DNA of 64,000 nt from Siminovitchia thermophila (GCF_016909185.1 NZ_JAFBFH010000008.1:1-64000), one strand, 5' to 3'. Counted from the first letter of the stretch, positions 51,817 through 60,759 are shown. Notes: generated by a model from the sequence alone, not told the origin. Made by a program: numbers and translations.

Positions 51817-52974
51817 GTGACATATTATAAGCAGATGGGCAAGATACCCCGTAAAAGGCACATTGTTATGAGAAAGGAAGATGGCACTCTATATCGGGAA
51901 CAAGTCATGGGCACAAAAGGTTTTTCCGGCATTCAATCCATCTTATATCATGATCATCCGCCAACGGAAATTGTTACCTCCTCCCTGTTGCAAGAGAATT
52001 TTTTTGAGTATGAAGAACAGAGCGCACTAAGGCCGAGACATTTCAACACAAATAAAGTAAAAAAAGGCCAAGATGCTCTATCAGGAAGGGAGTACTTATT
52101 GGGCAACGACGATTTGGTGATCGGTGTAGTCTACCCAAGCAACCCCATGGAATTTTACTACCGTAACTCCGACGGTGATGAAGTGCTTTTTGTCCATTAT
52201 GGGACAGGTAAAATAGAAACGATGTTCGGAACCCTTACCTACGGTAAAGGCGACTATATTATCATTCCTGTAGGCACGATTTATAAAGTGATTCCAGATG
52301 ATGGAGAGACTAAATTTTTGGTCATTGAAACAACGAGTTGGATTACGTCACCCAGAAGATACCGCAACGAATTTGGACAGTTGCTTGAGCATAGCCCTTT
52401 TTGTGAAAGAGACATTCGCGGACCCGAAGAACTGGTCTATTTTACCGAAAAAGGAGAATACGAAGTAAGAACAAAAGCACGGGGAGCCCTTCATTCCCAC
52501 ATATATCATCATCATCCTTTAGATGTCGTTGGATGGGATGGTTACCTATATCCTTATATCTTCAACATTGGGGATTTTGAACCGATTACTGGAAGGATTC
52601 ATCAACCGCCTCCCGTCCATCAGAATTTTGAAGGCCATAACTTTGTGATTTGCTCGTTTGTGCCACGATTATTTGATTATCATCCTGAAGCGATCCCGGC
52701 TCCTTACTATCATAGTAACGTTGATAGTGATGAAGTGCTTTACTATGTAGAAGGAAATTTCATGAGCAGAAAAGGAATTAATGAAGGCTCTATTACACTG
52801 CACCCTTCCGGTATACCGCATGGGCCGCACCCAGGTACTATTGAAGCGAGTATTGGTAAGAAAGAGACACTGGAACTTGCAGTCATGATTGACACTTTTC
52901 GACCGCTACAAGTGATGAAAACAGCAAGAGATGTAGAAGATGATCGTTATGAGAGCAGTTGGATTGAGGACTGA
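51817..52974 (+). CDS. hmgA: homogentisate 1,2-dioxygenase
   Basis: This iron enzyme opens the ring of homogentisate to maleylacetoacetate. The 385-residue cupin protein has the expected ligand residues: His and Glu in the C-terminal region YYHSNVDSDEVLYYVEGNFM, and ITLHPSGIPHGPHPG, with SHIYHHHPLDVVGWDGYLYP before them. The GTG at 51817 follows AAAGGAG by seven bases; an ATG two codons earlier touches that site. It follows fahA and is separated from the transporter gene by a terminator-like hairpin. No 4-hydroxyphenylpyruvate dioxygenase is in the unit, so homogentisate must come from elsewhere or be imported. Confidence 0.95.
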   Translation: MTYYKQMGKIPRKRHIVMRKEDGTLYREQVMGTKGFSGIQSILYHDHPPTEIVTSSLLQENFFEYEEQSALRPRHFNTNKVKKGQDALSGREYLLGNDDLVIGVVYPSNPMEFYYRNSDGDEVLFVHYGTGKIETMFGTLTYGKGDYIIIPVGTIYKVIPDDGETKFLVIETTSWITSPRRYRNEFGQLLEHSPFCERDIRGPEELVYFTEKGEYEVRTKARGALHSHIYHHHPLDVVGWDGYLYPYIFNIGDFEPITGRIHQPPPVHQNFEGHNFVICSFVPRLFDYHPEAIPAPYYHSNVDSDEVLYYVEGNFMSRKGINEGSITLHPSGIPHGPHPGTIEASIGKKETLELAVMIDTFRPLQVMKTARDVEDDRYESSWIED

Positions 52975-53260
52975 GAAACGCAGTAAAATGCCGGGCTGTG
53001 AGCGAGGGCAGGAATGATTTGGCTGATGGACAAGGAAAGCGAGCGGAACCTGGATTGAGTGATCGACTCCTTGTCCATAAGCGTCCATCGAAAAAAGCGC
53101 TGACATTTCATACGAGAAATAGGTGATCCGCGGGTTTTGGCCAAAAAACAGCGAGACAGGCGTTCCGTCATAATGGGAGCCTCGGTTCCCATTTTTTAAC
53201 GGAAAGAAAGCTTGCTCAATTAACGACTGTTTCAATATCAGATGAGGGGTGAAACATGTA
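52975..53260. other. structured gap between hmgA and the transporter gene
   Basis: ATGGACAAGGA (53026-53036) pairs perfectly with TCCTTGTCCAT (53068-53078) over a 31-base loop. A second hairpin at 53172-53197 (AATGGGAGCC with GGTTCCCATT, then TTTTT) looks like a terminator, possibly attenuating the transporter gene. The minus strand is open in two frames across this gap, which is unusual but has no recognisable product. Confidence 0.5.
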
Positions 53261-54610
53261 ATGAATCAAGGCGCTCAGTGGGTAACCGTTGAATTGGAAG
53301 ATAGCCATAAACATGCACAACAGTCTGGGGTTCCGCGTTCTTTAATGTATTTTATTCTAAGCATATGTTTCTTTTGTATATTGGCAGATGGATACGATCT
53401 AGGAATTTATGGAGCTGTATTGCCAAGCCTATTAGACTATCAACCTTGGGGATTGTCTCCCGCACATGCCGGAACCATAGGGAGCTATGCGTTATTCGGA
53501 ATGCTTTTCGGCGCCATATTTGTCGGCTCTGTCACCGATCTAATAGGCAGAAAGAAAACGTTGATTATTTGTGTAGCGCTATTTTCAGTCACGATGATTT
53601 TATGTGCCATTGCAACATCCCCAACAATGTTTGCCATATTTCGCTTTATTGGCGGGATTGGTTTAGGGGGCGTCATTCCAACAGCCTCTGCCCTGGCGAT
53701 AGAGTATTCACCACCTCATCGACGATCATTCAACTATGCCCTTATGTTTTCTGGTTATTCGTTTGGAACTGTTTTGGCCGCTATATTAGCAATACTTCTT
53801 TTAGACTCGCTTGGCTGGAGATTTATGTTTTGGATTGGGGCCATTCCTTTACTACTAATTCCAATCATGATGAAATACTTGCCTGAGTCAGTTAGTTTTC
53901 TTCTCTCCCGAGGAAATGTAAATGAAGCTGAAGCCATATGCAAACGTTATAAAATGGATATTTCTCAATTTGAAAATTTGAGAGAAATACATGCAAATGA
54001 AAAAGGAAAGTCGCAAAAGTCGATCAAAGGCCTTTTTTCCAAGCAATATATCAGGGCAACTTTAGCCATTTTTCTTACCTATATTATGGGTTTTTACCTT
54101 GTATATGGATTAAACACATGGCTGCCACAGATTATGCGGGAATTAGGCTATTCACTTCATTCCAGCTTATCATTTCTGCTCGTCATGAACTTAACGGCCG
54201 GAATCGGAGCACTTTTTGCGAGCGCTATTGCGGATCGCTGGGGATCGAAACGAGTCATTGGAGTGTCATATGCTTTAGCCGCCTTGAGCGCATTTTTACT
54301 AACGATAGGAGTCCCTTCCATGGCCGCTGTTTATTTACTAGTGGGGCTCGCTGGTTTCGGAGCAGTTGGCAGTACACAAATTATGAATGCATTTGTGACA
54401 AAGTACTACCCGGCAGAATCTCGGGCTACAGCCATAGGCTGGGGTCTTGGAATTGGAAGAATCGGAGCGATTTCCGGTCCCGTGATCATCGGACTTTTAT
54501 TAAGCATGAACTTCGATTTGATATGGAGCTTCTACACCTTTGTTATAGCGGGAATCGTGGCCACTATAGGGGTTGCTTTAATACCCAATAAGAAGGGCGA
54601 AATCGTTTAA
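53261..54610 (+). CDS. MFS aromatic acid transporter (AAHS family)
   Basis: This 449-residue permease has twelve membrane helices. The aromatic acid:proton symporter signature DGYDLGIYGAVLPSLL is in helix 1, the MFS motif GSVTDLIGRKKTLI is in loop 2-3, and IADRWGSKRVIG is the matching motif in loop 8-9. PcaK, BenK and MhbT are of this family and import hydroxylated benzoates or phenylacetates. Its position after the homogentisate genes makes homogentisate or a hydroxyaromatic precursor the likely cargo. ATG at 53261 is preferred; a GTG 12 bases earlier abuts the GAGGGG ribosome binding site. Confidence 0.9.
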   Translation: MNQGAQWVTVELEDSHKHAQQSGVPRSLMYFILSICFFCILADGYDLGIYGAVLPSLLDYQPWGLSPAHAGTIGSYALFGMLFGAIFVGSVTDLIGRKKTLIICVALFSVTMILCAIATSPTMFAIFRFIGGIGLGGVIPTASALAIEYSPPHRRSFNYALMFSGYSFGTVLAAILAILLLDSLGWRFMFWIGAIPLLLIPIMMKYLPESVSFLLSRGNVNEAEAICKRYKMDISQFENLREIHANEKGKSQKSIKGLFSKQYIRATLAIFLTYIMGFYLVYGLNTWLPQIMRELGYSLHSSLSFLLVMNLTAGIGALFASAIADRWGSKRVIGVSYALAALSAFLLTIGVPSMAAVYLLVGLAGFGAVGSTQIMNAFVTKYYPAESRATAIGWGLGIGRIGAISGPVIIGLLLSMNFDLIWSFYTFVIAGIVATIGVALIPNKKGEIV

Positions 54611-55856
54611 AAAAAGCGTTATCGAAGCACTTCTTAATAAGTATCAATATTTGTACAAATTGTTATACGACTTTAAGATTGTTTTTCTTTCAGCTTGCAC
54701 AAGTTCGAAGAACGAAGGTGCTTTATGGGGTAGCATCCGGATGATGTGGGAACAAAATAACTTTAAGTTTTGTCAATGCCAAGAAGGTTCGGGCTTGGTG
54801 AGGTTGTCAATATATTTTTGTTCCTTATTCTCCCTTCGGTCCGCTACGACAAAAATATTATTTTATTGCATCAGGACTCCATCATTTGCTCAAGCTTATC
54901 ATTTTCTAAACTAACCATATCAATTTCTTTATTAATTAGCTGATCAAGTTCGTCATTCAAAGCGTTTTCATTCATTCCAATAGCAGAGTACAATGACTGA
55001 CCCCCAGTCGGAATTTGGTTTAGCGACTATGCCTGTACTTTTAAGTTAGATATAGATAGGGTAGAAAATAAAAATAATATGGTAGATTCTACATATATAT
55101 AAAGAACCCTTGTTTTTAAACGATAAAGAGTATAAAAAGGCCACCTCTTCGCAAATAAGGTAGCCTTTCAATAGATTAGAACCGATTGAGATATATTCAA
55201 AGTACCCCTAAATCAGGATTTATCAAAAGGATCAAAATGCTTATCGTTGAAAATCCGCATTTTTGGGACCCAACCCTTTCACGGTGTAATTTTGTGGATA
55301 TGAATAACCCGCTCATTTAATTCATGTCCTGTAAAGAACCATTCTCGTAAACAATAGATAGTCAACTTGAGCAGTGGGTCTCCGGCCTTCCTAGTTATAT
55401 CAAGGCTTATTTGCCGATTTCACTCTGCGAAAGTTGAGTACTAATTATTAAACTTATCGGCAATAAAGTTAAAATTTTTAGTTTTTTTCAATTCTAAATA
55501 CAACTCTTCCATGCTCCACAGTTGGAGTCTTCTTATGTTAATGGACCGATTCCCTATTTCTTTCTAACAAAATATTAGGGGAAACCCCTCCCGATGGATC
55601 ATCCCCATTGCAGATGGTGCAATGGGGACTTTTGCTTAAGAAGTCCTTGCCAAACCCCTATCATCATCGTCATCTAGGCCAATATACGAGAAAAACTTTC
55701 CCGTTTATAAAATTGGAATTAATCCTTTACTGTAAACACTGACATCATCTATATGATCTAATTTCCTAGAAATATCCGCTTTCCTCATCATATTCGTTAA
55801 GTTTAGCCCATAAATCGTATATAATAATAGTACAGACATTTTTACTGAGGAGGAAC
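54611..55856. other. 1.2-kb gene-poor region with small remnants
   Basis: On the minus strand a 34-codon frame MNENALNDELDQLINKEIDM and onward to KLEQMMES occupies about 54872-54976. Just before it, in another frame and overlapping as ATGA, the end of a different frame reads TGIVAKPNSDWGSVIVLCYW. Both may be gene ends. Hairpins at about 55134-55170 and 55606-55632 are terminator-like. Nothing else is supported. Confidence 0.4.
55606..55637. terminator. hairpin in the gene-poor region
   Basis: TCCCCATTGCA and TGCAATGGGGA form a perfect 11-bp stem with a five-base loop, followed by CTTTTG. It probably terminates a transcript of this region. Confidence 0.55.
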
Positions 55857-55859
55857 ACC

Positions 55860-56294
55860 ATGAAAAAACTAATGACAGCCTTGTTGGCTGCCACTCTTTT
55901 CTTTTCCCCTGTTAGTAGCCTTTTCTTCCAGGATGACGTTACCACTGTTGAGGCCAAAAGATACAAGTCGGGTAAGAAAGGGTTTAATACGCAAAAAAAC
56001 CCTTCAAACATCCAAGAAAAACCTAAGGACTCCACTACAACAAAATCGCAAATGCAGAAAACAAACCAGAAAGGCGGATTCTTTTCAGGAGGTCTCATGA
56101 AAGGGTTAATGGTTGGAGGTCTTGCCGGTTTATTGTTTGGCAGCCTGTTCGCCAACATGGGGGCATTGGGATCAATCTTGGGATTAATGATCAACCTTGC
56201 AGCGATTTACTTTTTGATCGTAATTATCCGCAAAGTCTTTGAAGCTCTTAAAAGACAGAAAAAGAGAGAGGATATGAATCCGTGGGGCAGATAA
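55860..56294 (+). CDS. membrane protein with signal-like N terminus (Tim44-like N-terminal region)
   Basis: The 144-residue protein starts with a signal peptide or anchor (KKLMTALLAATLFFSPVSSLF), followed by a basic, Asn- and Lys-rich linker (AKRYKSGKKGFNTQKNPSN). A glycine-rich hydrophobic hairpin comes next (GGLMKGLMVGGLAGLLFGSL and LGSILGLMINLAAIYFLIVI). This resembles the N-terminal part of bacterial Tim44-like proteins, but the Tim44 domain itself is absent. GAGGAGG precedes the ATG. The next gene overlaps its end by 13 bp, so the two are coupled. Confidence 0.7.
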   Translation: MKKLMTALLAATLFFSPVSSLFFQDDVTTVEAKRYKSGKKGFNTQKNPSNIQEKPKDSTTTKSQMQKTNQKGGFFSGGLMKGLMVGGLAGLLFGSLFANMGALGSILGLMINLAAIYFLIVIIRKVFEALKRQKKREDMNPWGR

Positions 56295-56572
56295 TCATTT
56301 CCGAACAAGATATCATCAACGCCATTTGTATCGCTCAATCCCGCAAGAAAAACGTACAGCCCCAAGAAGTAGAAGTTGAACTCATGTTTGACGATGACGA
56401 CGGATTTTCCGCGGAGGCTTATATCCATGGGCAAAAGTCGGTCCTGGAGACGATTCACATCATCGAAGCCGTTCGGCTATGGCTGGATGAAATGTTAAAT
56501 AAAGACCCTTTTGCCGGTATCGAGCTTGTTTTGGACGATGAGGAAGGGATTATAGCGGTCATTAACACATAA
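56282..56572 (+). CDS. YxcD-like protein (DUF2653)
   Basis: This 96-residue acidic cytosolic protein resembles B. subtilis YxcD (DUF2653). It has ISEQDIINAICIAQSRKKNV at the N terminus, an acidic strand VELMFDDDDGFSAEAYI, and a C-terminal ELVLDDEEGIIAVI. The GTG start lies inside the end of the preceding gene with AGAGAGGA about nine bases upstream. The function is unknown. Coupling with the membrane protein suggests that the two form a unit. Confidence 0.78.
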   Translation: MGQIIISEQDIINAICIAQSRKKNVQPQEVEVELMFDDDDGFSAEAYIHGQKSVLETIHIIEAVRLWLDEMLNKDPFAGIELVLDDEEGIIAVINT

Positions 56573-56612
56573 AATAAAGAATGGGACCGGGACAAAACCC
56601 TGTAAAAATGAA

Positions 56613-56664
56613 ACAAACCGCATGGAATCAAGTTTAAAAACCTTGATTTCACGCGGTTTTATTC
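56613..56664. terminator. long terminator hairpin
   Basis: AAACCGCATGGAATCAAG pairs almost fully with CTTGATTTCACGCGGTTT, followed by TATT. It lies between the convergent yxcD-like and reductase genes. The preceding GGGACCGGGACAAAACCC is a motif common near Bacillus intergenic repeats. Confidence 0.7.
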
Positions 56665-56766
56665 TCACGATTCTTACGAATATGAATCAGTTTTCAACTT
56701 ATGTCCCGCCTCCATTTTATGTTTATTCGATCGCCTCAAGCTCCGGTGTTTATGGGGTGGTGGATA

Positions 56767-57822
56767 TCAGAACGATTGTATCATTTGCTTGGCCAATTCC
56801 CTGTTGCGCTCTTTAAATACGTCATTATGAGAAGAAACCATACCGACTTCATCCGCATCCGGCTCTATATATTGCTTCGCTTTATTCACGGCATTTGCCG
56901 CATCTTGAAAGGCTCCCGCAATTAAATGCAGTTTTCCCTCGTGCTTTAATATGTCTCCGGCTGCGTAAAGGCCCTTAATCGACGTTTCGCTGGACGCATT
57001 GCCGCATATATAACCATTTTCTGCTCTTGCCATCTTTAACTCGCTGTCATCCAGCAGTGTCGTATCACGTTCATAACCATGGTGAATAACCACTTCATCA
57101 ACAGGAAGTTCCATCACTTCACCTGTTTTTACATTCGTCAATTCCACCCGCTCGATCACGTCATGATGTTTACAAGCCCGCAGTTTTGTTATCGTCGTAT
57201 TAAAAAAACAAACAACAGAGCTATTCATAAGTTGGTGCACTTGCGCTTCATGTCCGGTTAACTTGTCTCTTCTATAAATTAAATAAACATTTTTGGCGAT
57301 CGGCTCCAATTCATTGGCCCAATCAATGGCCGAATTCCCCCCGCCGGAAATGATGACGGTTTTATCCTTAAAACGTTTCAGCGATCGAACCGTATATTGC
57401 AAATTCGCTATTTCAAATCTATCGGCCCCTTCTATCTCCAGTTTTTGCGGTTTTAAAATACCGCTGCCGACAGCAATAATCACTGTTTTTGAAAAGTGTC
57501 TTCCCCCTGAAGCTGTATGTAAAATAAACATTCCCTTATCATTTCGTGAAATTGATTCTACTTTTTCATTCAAAACGACTTTTGGATGAAAAGTTAATCC
57601 TTGCTCCACAAGCTGTTCAATCAATTTAGCTCCCGGGATTGGGGTTATACCCCCAACATCCCAAATCATTTTTTCCGGATATACATGTAATTTTCCGCCT
57701 AAAAACGGCTGATACTCTATCAATTTTGTTTTCATTGCTCTCAAACCGCTGTAAAAGGTCGAATAAAGCCCTGCTGGCCCTCCTCCGATCACGGTTACAT
57801 CGAATATGTCCGCCTGCTCCAT
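56767..57822 (-). CDS. ferredoxin/flavodoxin-NADP+ reductase (YumC/YcgT-like)
   Basis: This 351-residue homodimeric reductase passes electrons from NADPH to ferredoxin or flavodoxin. The FAD loop VTVIGGGPAGLYSTFYSGLR, the NADPH loop VIISGGGNSAIDWANEL and the C-terminal GLYAAGDILKHEGKLHLIAGAFQDAANAVN are those of thioredoxin-reductase-like FNRs (YumC, YcgT). The CxxC of thioredoxin reductase is absent, as expected. It is divergent from the siderophore transporter and has its own Fur-like box, like iron-regulated ycgT in B. subtilis. It could release iron from imported siderophores. Confidence 0.92.
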   Translation of the reverse strand: MEQADIFDVTVIGGGPAGLYSTFYSGLRAMKTKLIEYQPFLGGKLHVYPEKMIWDVGGITPIPGAKLIEQLVEQGLTFHPKVVLNEKVESISRNDKGMFILHTASGGRHFSKTVIIAVGSGILKPQKLEIEGADRFEIANLQYTVRSLKRFKDKTVIISGGGNSAIDWANELEPIAKNVYLIYRRDKLTGHEAQVHQLMNSSVVCFFNTTITKLRACKHHDVIERVELTNVKTGEVMELPVDEVVIHHGYERDTTLLDDSELKMARAENGYICGNASSETSIKGLYAAGDILKHEGKLHLIAGAFQDAANAVNKAKQYIEPDADEVGMVSSHNDVFKERNRELAKQMIQSF

Positions 57823-57854
57823 ATTTCCTTCACTCCCAGTATGTTATGCATAAT

Positions 57855-57869
57855 TGAAAAATATTCTCA
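57855..57869 (-). promoter_or_regulatory. Fur-like box of the reductase gene
   Basis: Read on the minus strand, TGAGAATATTTTTCA matches the 7-1-7 Fur motif TGATAAT-N-ATTATCA at 11-12 of 14 positions. It lies 33 bases before the reductase start. Confidence 0.6.
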
Positions 57870-57878
57870 ATCAGCTAG

Positions 57879-57938
57879 TTGACAACTCATACCCTCACCT
57901 TTATATTTATGATTATAACGAAAATGATAATCATTCTC
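57879..57938 (+). promoter_or_regulatory. promoter and Fur box of the siderophore transporter operon
   Basis: TTGACA (57879-57884), 17 bases and TATATT (57902-57907) form a sigma-A promoter. GAAAATGATAATCATTCTC (57920-57938) matches 17 of 19 bases of the Fur consensus and covers the start of transcription, so iron-dependent repression is very likely. Confidence 0.88.
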
Positions 57939-57970
57939 AACTATATATTTCTTACATCGGAGGTGAAAGA

Positions 57971-58816
57971 ATGATCCGCTTATATACAGATGCTCTTAAC
58001 GTGGGCTATGACGGACACTTAATTGTGAAAAATCTCAGTATAGAAATTCCCGACAAACAAATAACAACCATCATTGGTCCGAATGGATGCGGAAAATCAA
58101 CCTTATTGAAAGCAATTACCCGAATTATTTCACATGATTCAGGAGCCGTGGTGCTAGATGGAAAAAACATCTCAAAAGAAAATACAAAATGGCTTGCAAA
58201 AAAAATGGCCATCCTTCCCCAAACACCGGAAAGTGCAGGTGGACTAACTGTCGGCGAACTCGTTTCCTATGGACGCTTCCCCTATCAAAAAGGGTTTGGA
58301 CGCTTAACGAAAAAGGATGTCGAAGTAATTGACTGGGCCCTTGAAGTAACGGGTATTAGCGATTTTAAATACCGCCCTGTCGATGAACTATCGGGGGGCC
58401 AGCGCCAACGTGTCTGGATCGCCATGGCGCTTGCGCAGGAAACAGAGATGATTTTCCTGGACGAACCAACAACATACTTGGATATGGCTCACCAATTAGA
58501 AGTTTTAGAGCTTTTACAAAAACTGAATCAAGAGCAGGAGCGCACCATTATCATGGTCCTTCACGACCTGAATCAAGCGGCCCGTTTTGCAGATTATATG
58601 ATCGCCTTAAAAGAGGGCAACATCGTGAAAGCCGGTAATTGCGAGGAAGTCATCACTCATCGGGTCCTCAAAAGTGTATTTCAGATCGATGCTGAAATCG
58701 GTCGTGACCCGCGAACGAACAAACCTATGTGCATCACTTATAACTTACTGAAAGGAGAACACAAAAATGAAGAAACGCTGGATCCTAGCCGTACTGTTGT
58801 TCATGCTGTTCATTAG
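57971..58816 (+). CDS. siderophore ABC transporter ATPase (FecE/YusV-like)
   Basis: This 281-residue cytosolic ATPase drives ferric-siderophore import with the two permeases downstream. Walker A is GPNGCGKSTLL, the Q-loop MAILPQTPESAGGLTV, the signature LSGGQRQRVWIAMAL, Walker B EMIFLDEPTTYLD, and the switch MVLHDLNQAARFAD. The ATG at 57971 follows GGAGG. Its C terminus (KNEETLDPSRTVVHAVH) extends 50 bp into the binding-protein gene, longer than relatives, which probably end before that; a small indel near the end may have removed the original stop. Expression is under Fur. Confidence 0.92.
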   Translation: MIRLYTDALNVGYDGHLIVKNLSIEIPDKQITTIIGPNGCGKSTLLKAITRIISHDSGAVVLDGKNISKENTKWLAKKMAILPQTPESAGGLTVGELVSYGRFPYQKGFGRLTKKDVEVIDWALEVTGISDFKYRPVDELSGGQRQRVWIAMALAQETEMIFLDEPTTYLDMAHQLEVLELLQKLNQEQERTIIMVLHDLNQAARFADYMIALKEGNIVKAGNCEEVITHRVLKSVFQIDAEIGRDPRTNKPMCITYNLLKGEHKNEETLDPSRTVVHAVH

Positions 58817-59678
58817 CGGGTGCGGCAATCAATCAACTAAAAAGGAAAGCAAGGAAGAAAAGGCAGAAACGATTACGTACGAATCGGAAAACGGGCCTGT
58901 TAAAGTTCCCGCCGATCCGCAGCGCGTTGTGGTACTCTCCAGTTTTGCCGGCAATGTCATGGCTTTGGACGTCAATCTGGTTGGAGTTGATTCATGGTCT
59001 AAAATGAATCCCCGCTTTCAGGAAAAATTGCAAGATGTTGAGGAAGTATCCGATGAAAACTTGGAGAAAATCATTGAGTTGGACCCGGATTTGATTATTG
59101 GACTCTCTAATATAAAAAATATTGATAAATTAAACGAAATTGCACCTACAGTCACCTATACATATGGAAAAGTAGATTATCTGACACAACACTTGGAAAT
59201 TGGCAAACTGCTCAATAAAGAAAAAGAAGCCAAGGAGTGGGTAGATGACTTCAAAAAACGCGCCCAATCAGCCGGAAAAAAGATCAAAGAAAAAATAGGT
59301 GAAGACGCAACGGTTTCTGTTATTGAAAGCTTCGACAAACAGCTTTATGTATTTGGTGACAATTGGGGACGCGGTACGGAAATCCTTTATCAAGAAATGA
59401 AGTTGCCCATGCCGGAAAAAGTAAAAGAAATGGCTTTAAAAGATGGCTACTATGCCTTGTCACCCGAGGTCCTGCCGGAATTTGCCGGCGACTATCTCAT
59501 CGTGAGCAAAAATACCGATGCGGATCATTCATTCCAAGAAACCGAAACGTACCAAAACCTTCCGGCTGTTAAAAATAACCGCGTATTTGAGGTGAATGCA
59601 AAGGAATTTTACTTTAACGACCCCATTACGTTGGAACTTCAACTAGATTATTTTATGCAACATTTTCTTGACAAGTAA
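58767..59678 (+). CDS. siderophore-binding lipoprotein (FecB/FeuA-like)
   Basis: This 303-residue extracellular receptor binds the ferric siderophore. The signal peptide ends in the lipobox LFISGCGN. Two lobes are joined by a long helix (KEAKEWVDDFKKRAQSAGKKI), typical of class III binding proteins. Conserved parts are VPADPQRVVVLSSFAGNVMAL, IIELDPDLIIGLSNIKNIDKL and GDNWGRGTEILYQEMKLP. AAAGGAG precedes the ATG, which lies inside the ATPase gene. The siderophore cannot be named; hydroxamate or citrate types are usual for YfiY-like relatives. Confidence 0.9.
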   Translation: MKKRWILAVLLFMLFISGCGNQSTKKESKEEKAETITYESENGPVKVPADPQRVVVLSSFAGNVMALDVNLVGVDSWSKMNPRFQEKLQDVEEVSDENLEKIIELDPDLIIGLSNIKNIDKLNEIAPTVTYTYGKVDYLTQHLEIGKLLNKEKEAKEWVDDFKKRAQSAGKKIKEKIGEDATVSVIESFDKQLYVFGDNWGRGTEILYQEMKLPMPEKVKEMALKDGYYALSPEVLPEFAGDYLIVSKNTDADHSFQETETYQNLPAVKNNRVFEVNAKEFYFNDPITLELQLDYFMQHFLDK

Positions 59679-59748
59679 AACAAGATGGACATGATTTCTT
59701 TAAAAAAATTCCTCATCCGCAACAAGAAAAAGAAAAGAAGAGTGACTG

Positions 59749-60759
59749 ATGATAAAAGAAAAACAACCTTTCATTCCATTTGCATATAAGCTGCTTGCCG
59801 GAATTCTTATTTTAATATGCGTATTTATGGCCGCTATGGTGCTGGGAGCAGCTGATATCACAGTAAAAGATGTGTGGCTCGCTCTAATGTCTAATGAGAA
59901 AAGCGAGCAGACTTCAATCATCCTTAACATCCGTCTTCCTCGTGAAGTCGGTGCGTCCTTTGTTGGAGCGGCTTTGGCCGTTTCCGGCGCAATCATGCAA
60001 GGAATGACGCGAAATCCCCTTGCTGATCCGGGTCTACTAGGGATAACGGCCGGAGCCAATGCAGCTTTAGCCATTACGATCGTATGGATGCCATCCACAA
60101 ATTATGTTGGCGTGATGATTGGCTGTTTGTTGGGGGCAGCGGTGGGAGCCATGATGGTTTTTGGATTGGGGGCAGCGAAAAAAGGCGGATTTTCTCCGTT
60201 TCGCCTCGTATTGGCCGGAGCCGCTGTATCTGCCTTCTTATATGCCATTGCAGAAGGGATCGGCATTTATTTCAAAGTTTCAAAAGATGTGTCCATGTGG
60301 ACCGCCGGTGGATTAGCCGGCCTTTCATGGAGCCAGCTTCAAGTCATCGTCCCGTTTATATTAATCGGTATACTGATTGCCCTATTCCTTTCAAGACAAC
60401 TGACTATTTTAAGCTTGAGTGATGAAGTTGCTGTTGGACTTGGACAAAATACGACACAAATCAAAATAGCCCTTTTTATTGTGATCATCCTTCTGGCAGG
60501 TGCTTCCGTTGCTCTTGTTGGCAATATGGTATTTGTTGGTTTAATGGTTCCCCATTTGGTTCGTGCCGTGGTGGGAACTGATTATCGCTTGATCATCCCC
60601 ATGTCGGCGATCGGAGGGGCCGCTTTTATGCTTTTGGCCGATACGCTTGGCCGTACAATGAACGCGCCTTACGAAACACCCGTCGCAGCCATTATTGCGA
60701 TCTTGGGATTGCCTTTTTTCCTGCTCATTGTACATAAAGGAGGCAAGGCACTCTTATGA
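59749..60759 (+). CDS. FecCD-family siderophore permease, subunit 1
   Basis: This 336-residue permease has about ten helices. Family features are LNIRLPREVGASFVGAALAVSGAIMQG in the first third with the MTRNPLADPGLLGI motif, GGFSPFRLVLAGAAVSAF, and the ATPase-contacting loop VAVGLGQNTTQIK, then FVGLMVPHLVRAVVGTDYR. It follows the binding protein by 70 bp and overlaps the second permease as ATGA. The two permeases form a heterodimer with two copies of the ATPase. Confidence 0.93.
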   Translation: MIKEKQPFIPFAYKLLAGILILICVFMAAMVLGAADITVKDVWLALMSNEKSEQTSIILNIRLPREVGASFVGAALAVSGAIMQGMTRNPLADPGLLGITAGANAALAITIVWMPSTNYVGVMIGCLLGAAVGAMMVFGLGAAKKGGFSPFRLVLAGAAVSAFLYAIAEGIGIYFKVSKDVSMWTAGGLAGLSWSQLQVIVPFILIGILIALFLSRQLTILSLSDEVAVGLGQNTTQIKIALFIVIILLAGASVALVGNMVFVGLMVPHLVRAVVGTDYRLIIPMSAIGGAAFMLLADTLGRTMNAPYETPVAAIIAILGLPFFLLIVHKGGKALL

